This document shows, one piece after another, positions 22,738-31,743 of a DNA stretch of 33,031 bases (within the stretch, counting starts at the first letter, position 1; each line of letters opens with the position of its first letter). The notes under the pieces are model-generated. The model saw only the letters and a program-made list of their open reading frames with translations, had not been told where the DNA came from and did no database searches. The stretch covers positions 965 through 33,995 of the forward strand of contig DDDX01000084.1 of the NCBI GenBank assembly GCA_002339085.1. The letters run 5' to 3'. Source of the stretch: Cellvibrionales bacterium UBA1969 (GTDB taxonomy: Bacteria > Pseudomonadota > Gammaproteobacteria > Pseudomonadales > UBA7434). Made by a program: the position numbers and the translations under genes.

Positions 22738-24885
22738 TTAATCAATAAACCTTGCTATAAATGCGGCCTCATCGATGATAGTAATACCTAACGCTTCTGC
22801 CATAGTTCTTTTAGAACCTGCCGCCTCGCCTGCTATTAAACAATGCGTGTTTCTGGATACGCTACCCGACACCTTGGCGCCCAAGGACTCCAGCTTTTCT
22901 TTGACTTGATCACGCGACATAGAGATGAGTTTACCAGTCAACACCCATGTTTGGCCGCTCAAGGCCAAGGCTTGTCCTTGATTAATTGGAATATCCTGCC
23001 AACTTATACCAACGGACTGTAACTGCTCTATTAGCTTAAGATTTCGTGGGTTATTAAAATAACTAAAGATATGTTGAGCGACAATAGGCCCAATATCATC
23101 AATTTCGATTAAGCGTTCAATTGCACTTAAATTTTTATCTCTCGCAGCGACGACGCTCTCAATAAGCAATTCCAAGCTCCCAAATGCATTGGCTAAATTC
23201 TTAGCCGTTGCCTGCCCGACCTCACGAACACCCAAACTGTAAATAAATCGTGCCAAGGTTGTCGATTTGCTCGCATCTAAAGCTGCTAACAAATTCGCCG
23301 CAGATTTATCAGCAAGACGATCGAGGCCAGCCAGTTGCGACTGAGACAAACTGTAGAGATCAACGGCAGATAGAACATACTTTTGATCAACCAGTTGATC
23401 AATAATCTTATCGCCAAAACCTTCAATATCCATCGCTTTACGAGATACATAGTGTTTAATTGCTTCTTTCAGTTGGGCTGGACACAGCTGTCCTGCTGTA
23501 CAGCGAATCACTGCCTCCCCGCTTACTCTAGATACATCAGAACCACACTCTGGACAATGAATTGGCAATACTATGGGCTCACTGCCCGAGGGCCGCAAAT
23601 CGTGAATGACCTTGGCAACCTGAGGTATTACATCACCTGCTCGTCGAATAACGACTGTGTCGTCAGGCCTGACATCAAGCCGAGTAATTTCATCGACATT
23701 ATGAAGGGTGGCATTACTCACGGTAACACCGCCGACAAAAACTGGCGCCAGTTTTGCCACAGGCGTTAACGCGCCGGTTCGACCTACTTGCCATTCTATT
23801 GCATTAATTGTCGTGCTAGCCTCTTCGGCTGGAAATTTGTAGGCTATCGCCCAGCGCGGTGCTCTTGACACAAAGCCCAGCTGTTGCTGTAGGGCACAAG
23901 AATCAACTTTAATCACCACGCCATCGATCTCATAAGTTAATGAAGAACGCTTATTAGTCAGCGCCTGACAGTATTCTATCGCTTGATCAATACCCTTAAC
24001 GGCTTTTATTTCTGGATTTATAAAGAAGCCCCATTCAGCTAATTGCGATAAACTCTTGCTATGAGAATCACTTAAGTATCCCTTAGGTCCAGCATGTAAA
24101 ACACCTTGCTGATCAGAGTATTCAATATAACCAACACCATAAGCAGACATCATAAGCGGTCTAGTCGCAGTAATTTTTGAGTCTAATTGACGCAAACTAC
24201 CTGCAGCCGCATTACGCGGATTGACAAATGTTTTTTCACCCCTATCTTGAGCCGCTTGATTCATTTTTTTGAAGCCGGCATCAGGCAGGTAAATTTCGCC
24301 CCTGACCTCAACCCGATAAGGAAAATTATCACCCTGAAGCTTTAAAGGAACGCTATTGATAGTCTTAACATTGGTGGTGATATTTTCGCCTTGACTACCA
24401 TCGCCACGTGTTGCTGCGGTATGCAGAATACCGTCTATATAAGTAATACTAACCGCCACACCATCAAGCTTAGGCTCACAAAAATACTCTATATTAACTA
24501 ATTCATCAGTAAGGCGATCTTTTAAGCGCTTATCGAAAGCTGCTAACTCTTCATCATTGAAGGCATTATCGAGTGATAGCATTGCCAACTTATGTGTTAC
24601 TGATGAAAAATGATCCAAGGCTGTTGCACCGACGCGCTGGCTAGGTGAGTCAACAGTCGCCAGTTGTGGGACGCTCTCTTCAAGATCAAGCAACTGTCTA
24701 AACAATTTATCATAGTCTGAATCAGGGATAATAGGCGCATCTAAGACGTGATAGCGGTGGTTATGGGTGTTAATCAATTCAACTAACTGAGAGTGCCTAT
24801 TGCGGGTATTGGTGTTAAATGCAGCGTCACTAGATGCTAATGGAGCAGCAAGTATCTCAGCAATAGTTAACTTAGGCGAAACCAT
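22738..24885 (-). CDS. ligA: NAD-dependent DNA ligase LigA
   Basis: Seals nicks in DNA during replication and repair using NAD+. The 715-residue protein shows the domain order Ia (YHVLDAPIIPDSDYDKLFRQL), adenylation domain with the catalytic lysine in EPKLDGVAVS (Lys139), OB fold (GRTGALTPVAKLAPV), a four-cysteine zinc finger (CPECGSDV ... CTAGQLCPAQ), helix-hairpin-helix repeats and a C-terminal BRCT domain (WVLTGKL, LGAKVSGSVSRNTHCLIAG). It carries about 25 more N-terminal residues than E. coli LigA; no internal ATG would remove them cleanly. It lies 53 bp after zipA on the same strand, the familiar smc-zipA-ligA order. Confidence 0.98.
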   Translation of the reverse strand: MVSPKLTIAEILAAPLASSDAAFNTNTRNRHSQLVELINTHNHRYHVLDAPIIPDSDYDKLFRQLLDLEESVPQLATVDSPSQRVGATALDHFSSVTHKLAMLSLDNAFNDEELAAFDKRLKDRLTDELVNIEYFCEPKLDGVAVSITYIDGILHTAATRGDGSQGENITTNVKTINSVPLKLQGDNFPYRVEVRGEIYLPDAGFKKMNQAAQDRGEKTFVNPRNAAAGSLRQLDSKITATRPLMMSAYGVGYIEYSDQQGVLHAGPKGYLSDSHSKSLSQLAEWGFFINPEIKAVKGIDQAIEYCQALTNKRSSLTYEIDGVVIKVDSCALQQQLGFVSRAPRWAIAYKFPAEEASTTINAIEWQVGRTGALTPVAKLAPVFVGGVTVSNATLHNVDEITRLDVRPDDTVVIRRAGDVIPQVAKVIHDLRPSGSEPIVLPIHCPECGSDVSRVSGEAVIRCTAGQLCPAQLKEAIKHYVSRKAMDIEGFGDKIIDQLVDQKYVLSAVDLYSLSQSQLAGLDRLADKSAANLLAALDASKSTTLARFIYSLGVREVGQATAKNLANAFGSLELLIESVVAARDKNLSAIERLIEIDDIGPIVAQHIFSYFNNPRNLKLIEQLQSVGISWQDIPINQGQALALSGQTWVLTGKLISMSRDQVKEKLESLGAKVSGSVSRNTHCLIAGEAAGSKRTMAEALGITIIDEAAFIARFID

Positions 24886-24938
24886 GTTTAGAACCCTAAC
24901 AGAAAAACTAAATGTGGGTAAGAATAAGCCGTTAATCC

Positions 24939-25694
24939 TTAAGCCGTATCACCTTCTGCCATAGTCGAAAATTGTGCCACCCGCGAACGGTAAGCTTTGA
25001 TACTTTTTTGAGTCGCCCCAGTGTGATCTTCATCGAGCAAAGTTGCATCAAGGTTACTAACTAAGCAATTAGCGGTCTCGATCATACAGTCGAAGGCGGT
25101 GAGAGGGTCTTTAGGGCCTGGCAGGGTCATAAAGAAAGTCACCCCTGGTGTACGGAATGTATTAATATCATCAATATTAAATGTACCTGGCTCGATCATA
25201 TTCGCAAGACTAAATTGCAAACTTCCATTGCCGTCCGCATGCTCATGACGATGAAGAATATCTCTATCTCCATAGCGCATATCACAAGCAATTAACACTT
25301 GGAGCAAGTCACTGCCATTGAATCCATCGGAAGAATTTGATCTAACATGAATGACAATAATCTCTCTTTCACTCACGGCTGCAAGAGAAGAGTCAAAATC
25401 CTGCTGATCATGCTCTAATTCAGTGGATGTTTCTGGGGCCGTTGAAAATAAGTCGTCAGCGCCTTGATCGCTGATGATAGGATCTGTGCGCTTAATAACG
25501 CGAGCCCCACCATTAGGAAGCTCAGGAGATTGATCATCCTCATCAAAGCCACCACCCATACCCAGTGAAAGCTTTATATTATCTCTTCGCTCCGAACGCA
25601 TTCGACGGTAACCATCAATGAGTACTGAAAGAACTAGCACTAATCCACCAGCAATGAGCCATTCACGCATGCCAAATTGAGATAAAAATTCCAT
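24939..25694 (-). CDS. zipA: Cell division protein ZipA
   Basis: Bitopic inner-membrane protein that anchors FtsZ polymers to the membrane, restricted to Gammaproteobacteria. The 251-residue protein starts with the ZipA-type N-terminal anchor (REWLIAGGLVLVLSVLIDGYRRMR), followed by an acidic, low-complexity linker and the C-terminal FtsZ-binding domain from EIIVIHVRS through GSDLLQVLIACDMRYGDRDIL and PGTFNIDDINTFRTPGVTFFMTLPG. The linker is shorter than in E. coli ZipA (about 330 residues). It lies 57 bp after smc and before ligA, as in many Pseudomonas-like genomes. Confidence 0.96.
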   Translation of the reverse strand: MEFLSQFGMREWLIAGGLVLVLSVLIDGYRRMRSERRDNIKLSLGMGGGFDEDDQSPELPNGGARVIKRTDPIISDQGADDLFSTAPETSTELEHDQQDFDSSLAAVSEREIIVIHVRSNSSDGFNGSDLLQVLIACDMRYGDRDILHRHEHADGNGSLQFSLANMIEPGTFNIDDINTFRTPGVTFFMTLPGPKDPLTAFDCMIETANCLVSNLDATLLDEDHTGATQKSIKAYRSRVAQFSTMAEGDTA

Positions 25695-25751
25695 AAAACT
25701 TATCGCCCCTATAAGTCATTGTGCTCGAAAGTAATAAACCTTGCTCGTGGA

Positions 25752-28700
25752 TTAAACCGCAGCCAATGCAACAGCCTCATCGATATCAACACTGACAAGC
25801 CTTGAACAACCTGGCTCATGCATAGTGACACCCATTAAATGATCAGCCATTTCCATAGTAATCTTATTGTGCGTAATGAATATAAACTGAACACGGTCAG
25901 ACATTTCTTTTATTAACTTGGCATAACGCGCAGTATTGGCATCATCAAGTGGCGCATCAACCTCATCAAGCATACAAAAAGGTGCTGGATTGAGCTGAAA
26001 AATAGAAAAAACAAGCGCGATAGCTGTTAATGCCTTCTCCCCACCTGACAGAAGGTGGATAGTACTATTTCGCTTACCGGGTGGTCTTGCCATTATAGCA
26101 ATTCCTGTATCTAACAAATCCTCGCCTGTCATCTCAAGATATGCGGTGCCACCACCGAAAACCCTAGGAAATAAATCTTGCAAGCTAGCATTGAGCAAAT
26201 CAAACGTTTCTTTAAATAAACTCCGAGTTTCTCGATCTATTTTCTGAATGGCCGATTCAAGCGTGGTTAATGCTGACTCCAACTCCTCGTTTTGAGCATC
26301 TAAGTATATTTTTCTTTCAGACTCTGTCTCAAACTCTTCAATCGCGGCTAAGTTGATAGCACCTAAACGATTAATGCTATCCTGCAGTTCTTTAAGCTGA
26401 GTTTGCCATTGAACGAGATCAGCATCTTCTGGCAACTGGCTTTTAACCGCCTCTAAATTAAAACCACTTTCTTCTAACTGCTCAACAATCGTTTTACTTC
26501 TTACTGACATTTCTTGACTATCGATTCGAAGCCGCTCTAGTTCGGCGCGAATAACTTGGGTCTTCTCTTCATTAATTGTCCTTAATTGCTCCGATTCACG
26601 CATGCTTTGATCTAAGTTTTCAACTTCAATTCTTGCTTGAGATAAAGATCCTTCAACGATAACGCGACTTTTTAACTGTTCGTCTAAACTTGTTTTAAAT
26701 GCAGCGATAGGCGCAATACTGTCTTGTTTTGCTTGAGCAAGCGAGGCTTTCTTATCTTCAAGTTGATCAACTTGAGCTGTCAGTCTTTCGACTGTATTAG
26801 TTACTGAATTAAGTTGCGCCCGCAAGCCTTCCGTTTTGAGAGCCACACTCTGTAAAGCTTGACTCTCGTCTTGAGAAAGATCTCTTGCTTTGGTTAATGT
26901 GTCTCTTACGCTGTCCCGTGAAAGTATTAACGTCTCTCTTTGCTCTTCAACCTTCTGCATTGATTCAATCGCAACATTGAGATGCTGACGAGCCTCAGTC
27001 AAGGCCAAACGTTGCTGCTGCTGATTGCTTTCAGCCAGTTGAATCTCGCTAAGCGTTCGGCTGTGACGAGTTGAAATTTGCTCAATTTTAGATAAAAGGG
27101 CACTGATATCTGCACGAAGTTGACCGAGCTCTTTGACGCCCTGACTTTTATCCGCCTGTAACTGGTTTCTAGCTTGCTCTGCGTCTATTAATTCCTGTTC
27201 AGAGCGTGCCATTGATTGCTCAAGTGAAGCAATAGACTTTTCACTGCTGCTTATTTCATTTGCTAAATCCAGTAATTGCTGGCGTCGCTCAATGACACCT
27301 GATTTGTTGTCCTGCTGTTTTAAAACCTTCAACCAATTTACACCCAGCCAAATCCCGTCTTTAGTCACAATAGAATCGTGAGAGCCGAGCTTAGCTCGGT
27401 ATTGAGCCGCCTGAGTCAAGCTATCAGCAGCAAAAATATTATGCAGCAAACCGTTTGCCGCACTACTATTGAGTTTTTCTGTGAGAGACGGCAATGGAAT
27501 TTGACTAGCAGATCCTTGTACCTTCGAATCAAGCTCAATGAAACTAATGTTACTTTGGTCAAGATTGCTAAGCTCATTGATAACCGAGTCTAAACTTTTT
27601 AAAGTAACCGATTGCAAGGTTTCTCCAAGCACTGTTTCAATCGCTGTTTCCCAACCATGCTGGACTTCAAGTGTGTCCAATAGCCGAGGGGCGGAATCAA
27701 GTTGCTGACGTGATAGCCATTCATTGACCTCACCTTTCTCGTTCTGAGATGCTTGTTGCAACGCCTCAAGCGAGGCATTTTTACCACGCTGTTGCTGCAA
27801 TATACTTCGGGCTGAATCTAATTCAGACGATAAATTCTTTTGAGCTTCGCGCTTTTCTAGTACCTGTTGATTGCCTGCAGTGATTGTTGCCTCTAGCTCA
27901 TTTAAACTAGCATCCTTTTCATTGATCTGCTGTTCAATGCGAGTCTTATCCGCCTCTAACTCAGCCGTATCGAGACCTGAGAGCTCATCATTCATTCGAT
28001 CTAAGCGGTTGGAAAGACCACGTAATGATTCTTCAATTTGGTCGATTTTAGACCGTTGAACCTCTGCATTCTTTTGAGGCTCTGCAGCACTATGATTAAA
28101 AGCGTCCCATTCTTGTTGCCAGGCTTGCATCGCCGTCTCGGCTATATGCAGTTGCTCAGAAGCATCGGTTGCAGAACGTTTGAGTTTTTCATGCTCAGGA
28201 TCGAGTGCTGACAATTGCTCAGTCCATAAGCGTAACTTTTCATTATCATCAGCCAGATGTTGAGAGTTTTCACTGGCAGACCTTATGGCCTCATCTAAAT
28301 CATCAGCCAGTTGTTGGGCGCGCTGTTCATGATGAGCAATAGACTGTTCTGTTCGAGCGATTTCTGCACCTAAGTTATAGAACTGGGCTTGAACGGTATT
28401 AAAAGCATCATTCTTGGCAACATGCTCATCGCGAAAAATTTCAATTTGAGCGCCAATTGAGCGCTGCTCTGCGATTGAAGCCTCTAAGGCAATTTCAGAA
28501 TCTGCGATGGCTTGACGCTGGCCGCTGGATTGGTCCTGTAAACGCTGCCATTGCAGTGTTTGAGTCTGTGCAGTCAGAATTCTTTCATCAGCTTTAAACG
28601 CTTTGTACTTTTCAGCTGCCGCAGCTTGACGCTTTAACCGTTGTAACTGGCGATCGAGCTCTTCTCTTAGATCAGTCAAACGTTCAAGGTTTTCACGAGT

Positions 28701-29258
28701 GTGACGAATGCGTTTTTCCGTTTCCTTTCGGCGCTCTTTATATTTTGATATGCCCGCCGCCTCTTCAACGAAGACGCGAAGCTCTTCGGGCTTAGATTCA
28801 ATCAGGCGGGAAATCATTCCCTGCTCAATAATTGCATAGCTTCTTGGACCGAGGCCAGTGCCTAAAAAAATATCGGTGATGTCTCTTCGGCGGGCTTTAG
28901 AACCGTTGATAAAGTACTGTGACTGGCCATCACGCGTCACTTTTCTCTTAACTGAAATCTCAGTGAATGCGCCGTACTCACCGCCGAGAGTTCCATCACT
29001 GTTATCAAAAACCAACTCAATCGATGCTTGGCCAACGGGCTTACGAGCATTAGAGCCATTAAATATGACGTCCGCCATCGACTCGCCACGAAGATTCTTA
29101 GCCGATGACTCACCCAGCACCCAGCGAACAGCATCAATGATATTGGATTTGCCGCAGCCATTTGGACCAATAACAGCAACCATATTGGTACCGAGCTGGA
29201 CATTAGTCGGGTCAACAAAAGATTTAAAGCCAGCAAGTTTAATATTTTTTAGGCGCAT
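25752..29258 (-). CDS. smc: Chromosome segregation protein SMC
   Basis: Condensin-type ATPase that organises and segregates the chromosome. The 1168-residue protein has the canonical layout: an N-terminal head with Walker A GPNGCGKS (residues 31-38) and YFINGSKARRRD, a long coiled coil, a hinge near residues 500-640 (around VLGETLQSVTLKSLDSVI), a second coiled coil rich in Gln/Glu/Ala, and a C-terminal head with LSGGEKALTAIALVFSIF and Walker B CMLDEVDAPLDDANTARY. Its presence instead of mukB fits a lineage outside Enterobacterales/Vibrionales. The ATG has AGGA rather far ahead (about 13 bases). It heads smc-zipA-ligA; its 393 bp leader contains an FNR-type box. Confidence 0.98.
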   Translation of the reverse strand: MRLKNIKLAGFKSFVDPTNVQLGTNMVAVIGPNGCGKSNIIDAVRWVLGESSAKNLRGESMADVIFNGSNARKPVGQASIELVFDNSDGTLGGEYGAFTEISVKRKVTRDGQSQYFINGSKARRRDITDIFLGTGLGPRSYAIIEQGMISRLIESKPEELRVFVEEAAGISKYKERRKETEKRIRHTRENLERLTDLREELDRQLQRLKRQAAAAEKYKAFKADERILTAQTQTLQWQRLQDQSSGQRQAIADSEIALEASIAEQRSIGAQIEIFRDEHVAKNDAFNTVQAQFYNLGAEIARTEQSIAHHEQRAQQLADDLDEAIRSASENSQHLADDNEKLRLWTEQLSALDPEHEKLKRSATDASEQLHIAETAMQAWQQEWDAFNHSAAEPQKNAEVQRSKIDQIEESLRGLSNRLDRMNDELSGLDTAELEADKTRIEQQINEKDASLNELEATITAGNQQVLEKREAQKNLSSELDSARSILQQQRGKNASLEALQQASQNEKGEVNEWLSRQQLDSAPRLLDTLEVQHGWETAIETVLGETLQSVTLKSLDSVINELSNLDQSNISFIELDSKVQGSASQIPLPSLTEKLNSSAANGLLHNIFAADSLTQAAQYRAKLGSHDSIVTKDGIWLGVNWLKVLKQQDNKSGVIERRQQLLDLANEISSSEKSIASLEQSMARSEQELIDAEQARNQLQADKSQGVKELGQLRADISALLSKIEQISTRHSRTLSEIQLAESNQQQQRLALTEARQHLNVAIESMQKVEEQRETLILSRDSVRDTLTKARDLSQDESQALQSVALKTEGLRAQLNSVTNTVERLTAQVDQLEDKKASLAQAKQDSIAPIAAFKTSLDEQLKSRVIVEGSLSQARIEVENLDQSMRESEQLRTINEEKTQVIRAELERLRIDSQEMSVRSKTIVEQLEESGFNLEAVKSQLPEDADLVQWQTQLKELQDSINRLGAINLAAIEEFETESERKIYLDAQNEELESALTTLESAIQKIDRETRSLFKETFDLLNASLQDLFPRVFGGGTAYLEMTGEDLLDTGIAIMARPPGKRNSTIHLLSGGEKALTAIALVFSIFQLNPAPFCMLDEVDAPLDDANTARYAKLIKEMSDRVQFIFITHNKITMEMADHLMGVTMHEPGCSRLVSVDIDEAVALAAV

Positions 29259-29651
29259 GAAAGAAAAAATTCCTTTTGCTTAAGTGATGACTAGCGTCGA
29301 TTAGTTATGATTTTTAGGGTCGATTATTAAGCTGATTGATTACATGAAAAACAACTACCAGTGACACATGCAGACATCAATCATTCTTAAAAGTGTTATG
29401 GTAAAGAGCCCACAATATTGATTTTTATCAACGTCAATAATAAGCGTAATAGTCATACAACAAGTGTACTATGATGCAACGATAACGCGCTGATAACAAT
29501 TATAAAACTGTATTTCAGAGAAAAATAATCGGCACTTTTTAACCAATTTTGATACTGCGAATAAGCGAGGAAATTATTCCGTCACTTGGCATGAAAAGTT
29601 AATGTAAAATCTATTTTATAGCGGAATGCATAGACAACGGATATTGTGCAA
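29259..29651. other. Non-coding region between ccmI and smc
   Basis: 393 bp with no supported gene. It must hold the smc promoter and the end of the ccm transcript. It contains a perfect FNR/Anr box at 29418-29431, a minus-strand TATAAT at 29499-29504 with a poor -35, and a weak stem GAATAA/TTATTC (29559-29579) with no T run. The stretch to the right of the FNR box lacks any ORF with a good ribosome site and could carry a small RNA. Confidence 0.6.
29418..29431. promoter_or_regulatory. Perfect FNR/Anr-type binding site
   Basis: TTGATTTTTATCAA matches the FNR consensus TTGAT-N4-ATCAA at all ten defined positions. It lies 160 bp upstream of smc and 221 bp past the end of ccmI. Reading rightward, a weak -10 (CATACA, 29454-29459) sits exactly 22 bases away, the spacing of a class II FNR-activated promoter with the site at -41.5. 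Reading leftward toward smc, CATAAC sits 17 bases away, less well placed. Confidence 0.6.
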
Positions 29652-30743
29652 TTAACGACCTATTGTCAATATATGGACAGGCGCGCTGGCAATCGAATGA
29701 CTGACACTGACCGCCAAGGTCTGGCTCTGTATATCTTCAGGCCTTGCTAATGCTTGTCCGCTTAACGCGAGGCGCGCTGTAACGAAAACTTGCTGATGAT
29801 CTAGTAAACTTGATGCTGCCATTTTATCCTGTTCAGTTAACAATACTTCAGCAGGTAAATCCGCAAAACTGATTTTTTTAGCCGCTAAAGGCATGCTAGC
29901 CTCTCCTGCGGCAAGCGCGAAAATAAATACCGGTGTGGTTGAGGGTATCTGACTACTAGCCAGTTCAGAGCTAAGCGAAACCTGCAAACGAATAATCGCA
30001 GAAACTGGCTTACTATGGCTGGTTAGTGGCGGCAGCTTGGCGTGTGCTAATTGAATACCCTTCTGCAAACTAATACTTTCTGCGCTGTTGGTGCCGTACT
30101 GACCTAAGGCCTTGGTCCAAAATTCAATCGCCTGTCTATAACTCTGTTGTTTAAATGATTGCATGCCTTTAAGACTCAGTGCTAAAGCAAACGCAGGCTC
30201 AATACTCAGCGCTCGATCTAACAGATCAGACATTTGCTGATCGTTGTAAGTGAGTTGATCTCGGCCATCTGCCGTCTGACTACTGATCGACAAATACATC
30301 GCCTGAGCAAGCAAGGTCAAGGTCATTGGATCATTGGGATAACGTTCCACCAAAAGCTGGTATACCTCAACTGCAGCGGCATGCCTATCAAGTGAGGAAT
30401 ACGTTTCGGCAAGCAATTGTAAATGTTGGTCTGTCGGTTCTTTTTGTTGTAAAACCGGCGTTAAAAGAGACTCAATCGAGCGTAAGTTTGACTGCCTTTG
30501 CTGGTTAGTGGATGCTAAATCGAGTGAATTAAGCTGGCTTAATAAGCGCAAATCAAAACCACCGCCCAGAGACAAACCCTGCGGGAGGTATAAGAACAAA
30601 GCCAGGCTAGGAATCAAAAGTATTACGCTTATTAGCAACCAACCATTGGATCGCTGATGTCGGTTGAACAAAGTTAAGCCACCATTGGCAAGCAGCAGAA
30701 ATAAAGAAAAAACTAAGCTAAAAATTAAAACACTAGTCAGCAT
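29652..30743 (-). CDS. ccmI: Cytochrome c maturation protein CcmI (apocytochrome chaperone)
   Basis: Membrane-bound chaperone that binds apocytochrome c and presents it to the CcmF/CcmH haem ligation complex. From the ATG at 30743 (GAGGG ahead) it is 363 residues: two N-terminal membrane helices (LTSVLIFSLVFSLFLLLANG and WLLISVILLIPSLALFLYL) around a cytoplasmic loop, then a periplasmic TPR region (YSSLDRHAAAVEVYQLLVE, GMQSFKQQSYRQAIEFW) and a C-terminal beta domain (IIRLQVSLSSELA, VFIFALAAGEASMPLAAKK) typical of CcmI. A longer reading from 30788 would overlap ccmH by 56 bp; the chosen ATG overlaps by 11 bp. Last gene of the ccm cluster here. Confidence 0.92.
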   Translation of the reverse strand: MLTSVLIFSLVFSLFLLLANGGLTLFNRHQRSNGWLLISVILLIPSLALFLYLPQGLSLGGGFDLRLLSQLNSLDLASTNQQRQSNLRSIESLLTPVLQQKEPTDQHLQLLAETYSSLDRHAAAVEVYQLLVERYPNDPMTLTLLAQAMYLSISSQTADGRDQLTYNDQQMSDLLDRALSIEPAFALALSLKGMQSFKQQSYRQAIEFWTKALGQYGTNSAESISLQKGIQLAHAKLPPLTSHSKPVSAIIRLQVSLSSELASSQIPSTTPVFIFALAAGEASMPLAAKKISFADLPAEVLLTEQDKMAASSLLDHQQVFVTARLALSGQALARPEDIQSQTLAVSVSHSIASAPVHILTIGR

Positions 30744-31179
30744 CAGTATGGCCCTCTTCGGGTTTAGTGAATCGATGCCGTAAAGCAATAACGATAATGC
30801 TCAAACAAAACAAGCTAAGCGGTAAGAGCCATAGTATAGCCGTTACCGCGTTTAATGGTGGATCATACAAAACAAAGTTTCCGTATCGCCCAGACATGAA
30901 GCGGTAAATCTCATCATCAGTGAGGTCTTGCTGTACTAAGTTATAGAGTTCATTGCGAAGATCATATGCGATTTGTGCATCTGAATCAGCTAGATTTTGA
31001 TTCTGGCATTTAGGGCAACGAATTTCATCCAGTAATTGATAGTAGCGATCGCGTTGCTCTTGGCTTTGAAAGGTCAATAAATTACTGGCATCGGAACTGG
31101 CGAAACTAGTCGTCACAAATAATACAGAGCAAACAAGCAATAGGTATGATAAAAAATATTGTTGACTAGGAATTCGCAC
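30733..31179 (-). CDS. ccmH: Cytochrome c maturation protein CcmH
   Basis: Membrane-anchored thiol-disulfide protein that keeps the apocytochrome CxxCH cysteines reduced for haem ligation. The 148-residue protein has a signal peptide (YLLLVCSVLFVTTSFA), the diagnostic motif RCPKCQNQNLADSDAQIA, the FMSGRYGNFVLYDPP stretch and a C-terminal membrane helix (LWLLPLSLFCLSIIVIAL). It corresponds to the short N-terminal-domain form, with CcmI separate, as in Pseudomonas, rather than the fused E. coli form. The start is a GTG at 31179, 10 bp after the ccmG stop, with GGTGAG somewhat far ahead. Confidence 0.96.
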   Translation of the reverse strand: MRIPSQQYFLSYLLLVCSVLFVTTSFASSDASNLLTFQSQEQRDRYYQLLDEIRCPKCQNQNLADSDAQIAYDLRNELYNLVQQDLTDDEIYRFMSGRYGNFVLYDPPLNAVTAILWLLPLSLFCLSIIVIALRHRFTKPEEGHTDAD

Positions 31180-31189
31180 TAATGAGTAC

Positions 31190-31729
31190 TCACCAAGATA
31201 AGCTTAAAGGGACAATTTTATCACGCCAAACCTTGTCATCAAGAATGCCGACATGCCGATAGCGAATAATACCATCAGCGCCAACGATATAATTCTCAGG
31301 CGCGCCATAAACACCTAAATCAAGCCCTAATTGTCCTTTTAGGTCAGACAAATTAAATTGGTAGGGGTTACCAAGCTGTTCTAACCAGTGCAATGCGTCT
31401 TCGGGTCTATCTTTATAATTCAAGCCAATAATCGCGACCCCTTTTTTGGATAAGGCATTAAGATAGGCATGCTCAACACGACAACTAATGCACCAACTCG
31501 CCCAGACATTGATAATATAAGGTTGCTTTGGTAAATCTTTGTTAGTGAGTAGGCCAACAGTTGATAAGGCAGGTAATGAAAATTCAGGGATAGGCTGACC
31601 AACTAAAGCAGATGGCAGCATGCTTGGATCGTATTCACCGCTGACGATGCGATTCTCAAGGCGAAAAAAAACAGCGGCTATCACGAAGAAGATAATTAAT
31701 GGTGCGAACAGCTTTAAGCGCGATATCAA
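31190..31729 (-). CDS. ccmG: Thiol:disulfide interchange protein CcmG/DsbE
   Basis: Periplasmic, membrane-tethered thioredoxin-like reductase that supplies reductant to CcmH and apocytochrome c. The 179-residue protein has an N-terminal anchor (LFAPLIIFFVIAAVFFRLE), the CcmG-typical GEYDPSMLPSALVGQPIPEF, the active site WASWCISCRVEH, and the cis-proline region GVYGAPENYIVG. The start is a TTG at 31729; GGAG lies 8 bases ahead and overlaps the end region of ccmF, 14 bp upstream. The nearby ATG is in another frame and stops after three codons. CxxC is C-I-S-C rather than the common C-P-T/P-C. Confidence 0.96.
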   Translation of the reverse strand: MISRLKLFAPLIIFFVIAAVFFRLENRIVSGEYDPSMLPSALVGQPIPEFSLPALSTVGLLTNKDLPKQPYIINVWASWCISCRVEHAYLNALSKKGVAIIGLNYKDRPEDALHWLEQLGNPYQFNLSDLKGQLGLDLGVYGAPENYIVGADGIIRYRHVGILDDKVWRDKIVPLSLSW

Positions 31730-31743
31730 TGTATCATCTCCAA

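Noticed and set aside
23383..23769. 128-codon ORF antisense to ligA
   Set aside because: It lies opposite the zinc-finger and OB region of ligA and has no ribosome site or domain; a shadow frame.
28858..29283. 141-codon ORF antisense to the 5' end of smc
   Set aside because: It lies opposite a highly conserved coding region, and its translation is low-complexity and shows no domain; it is a shadow of smc codon bias.
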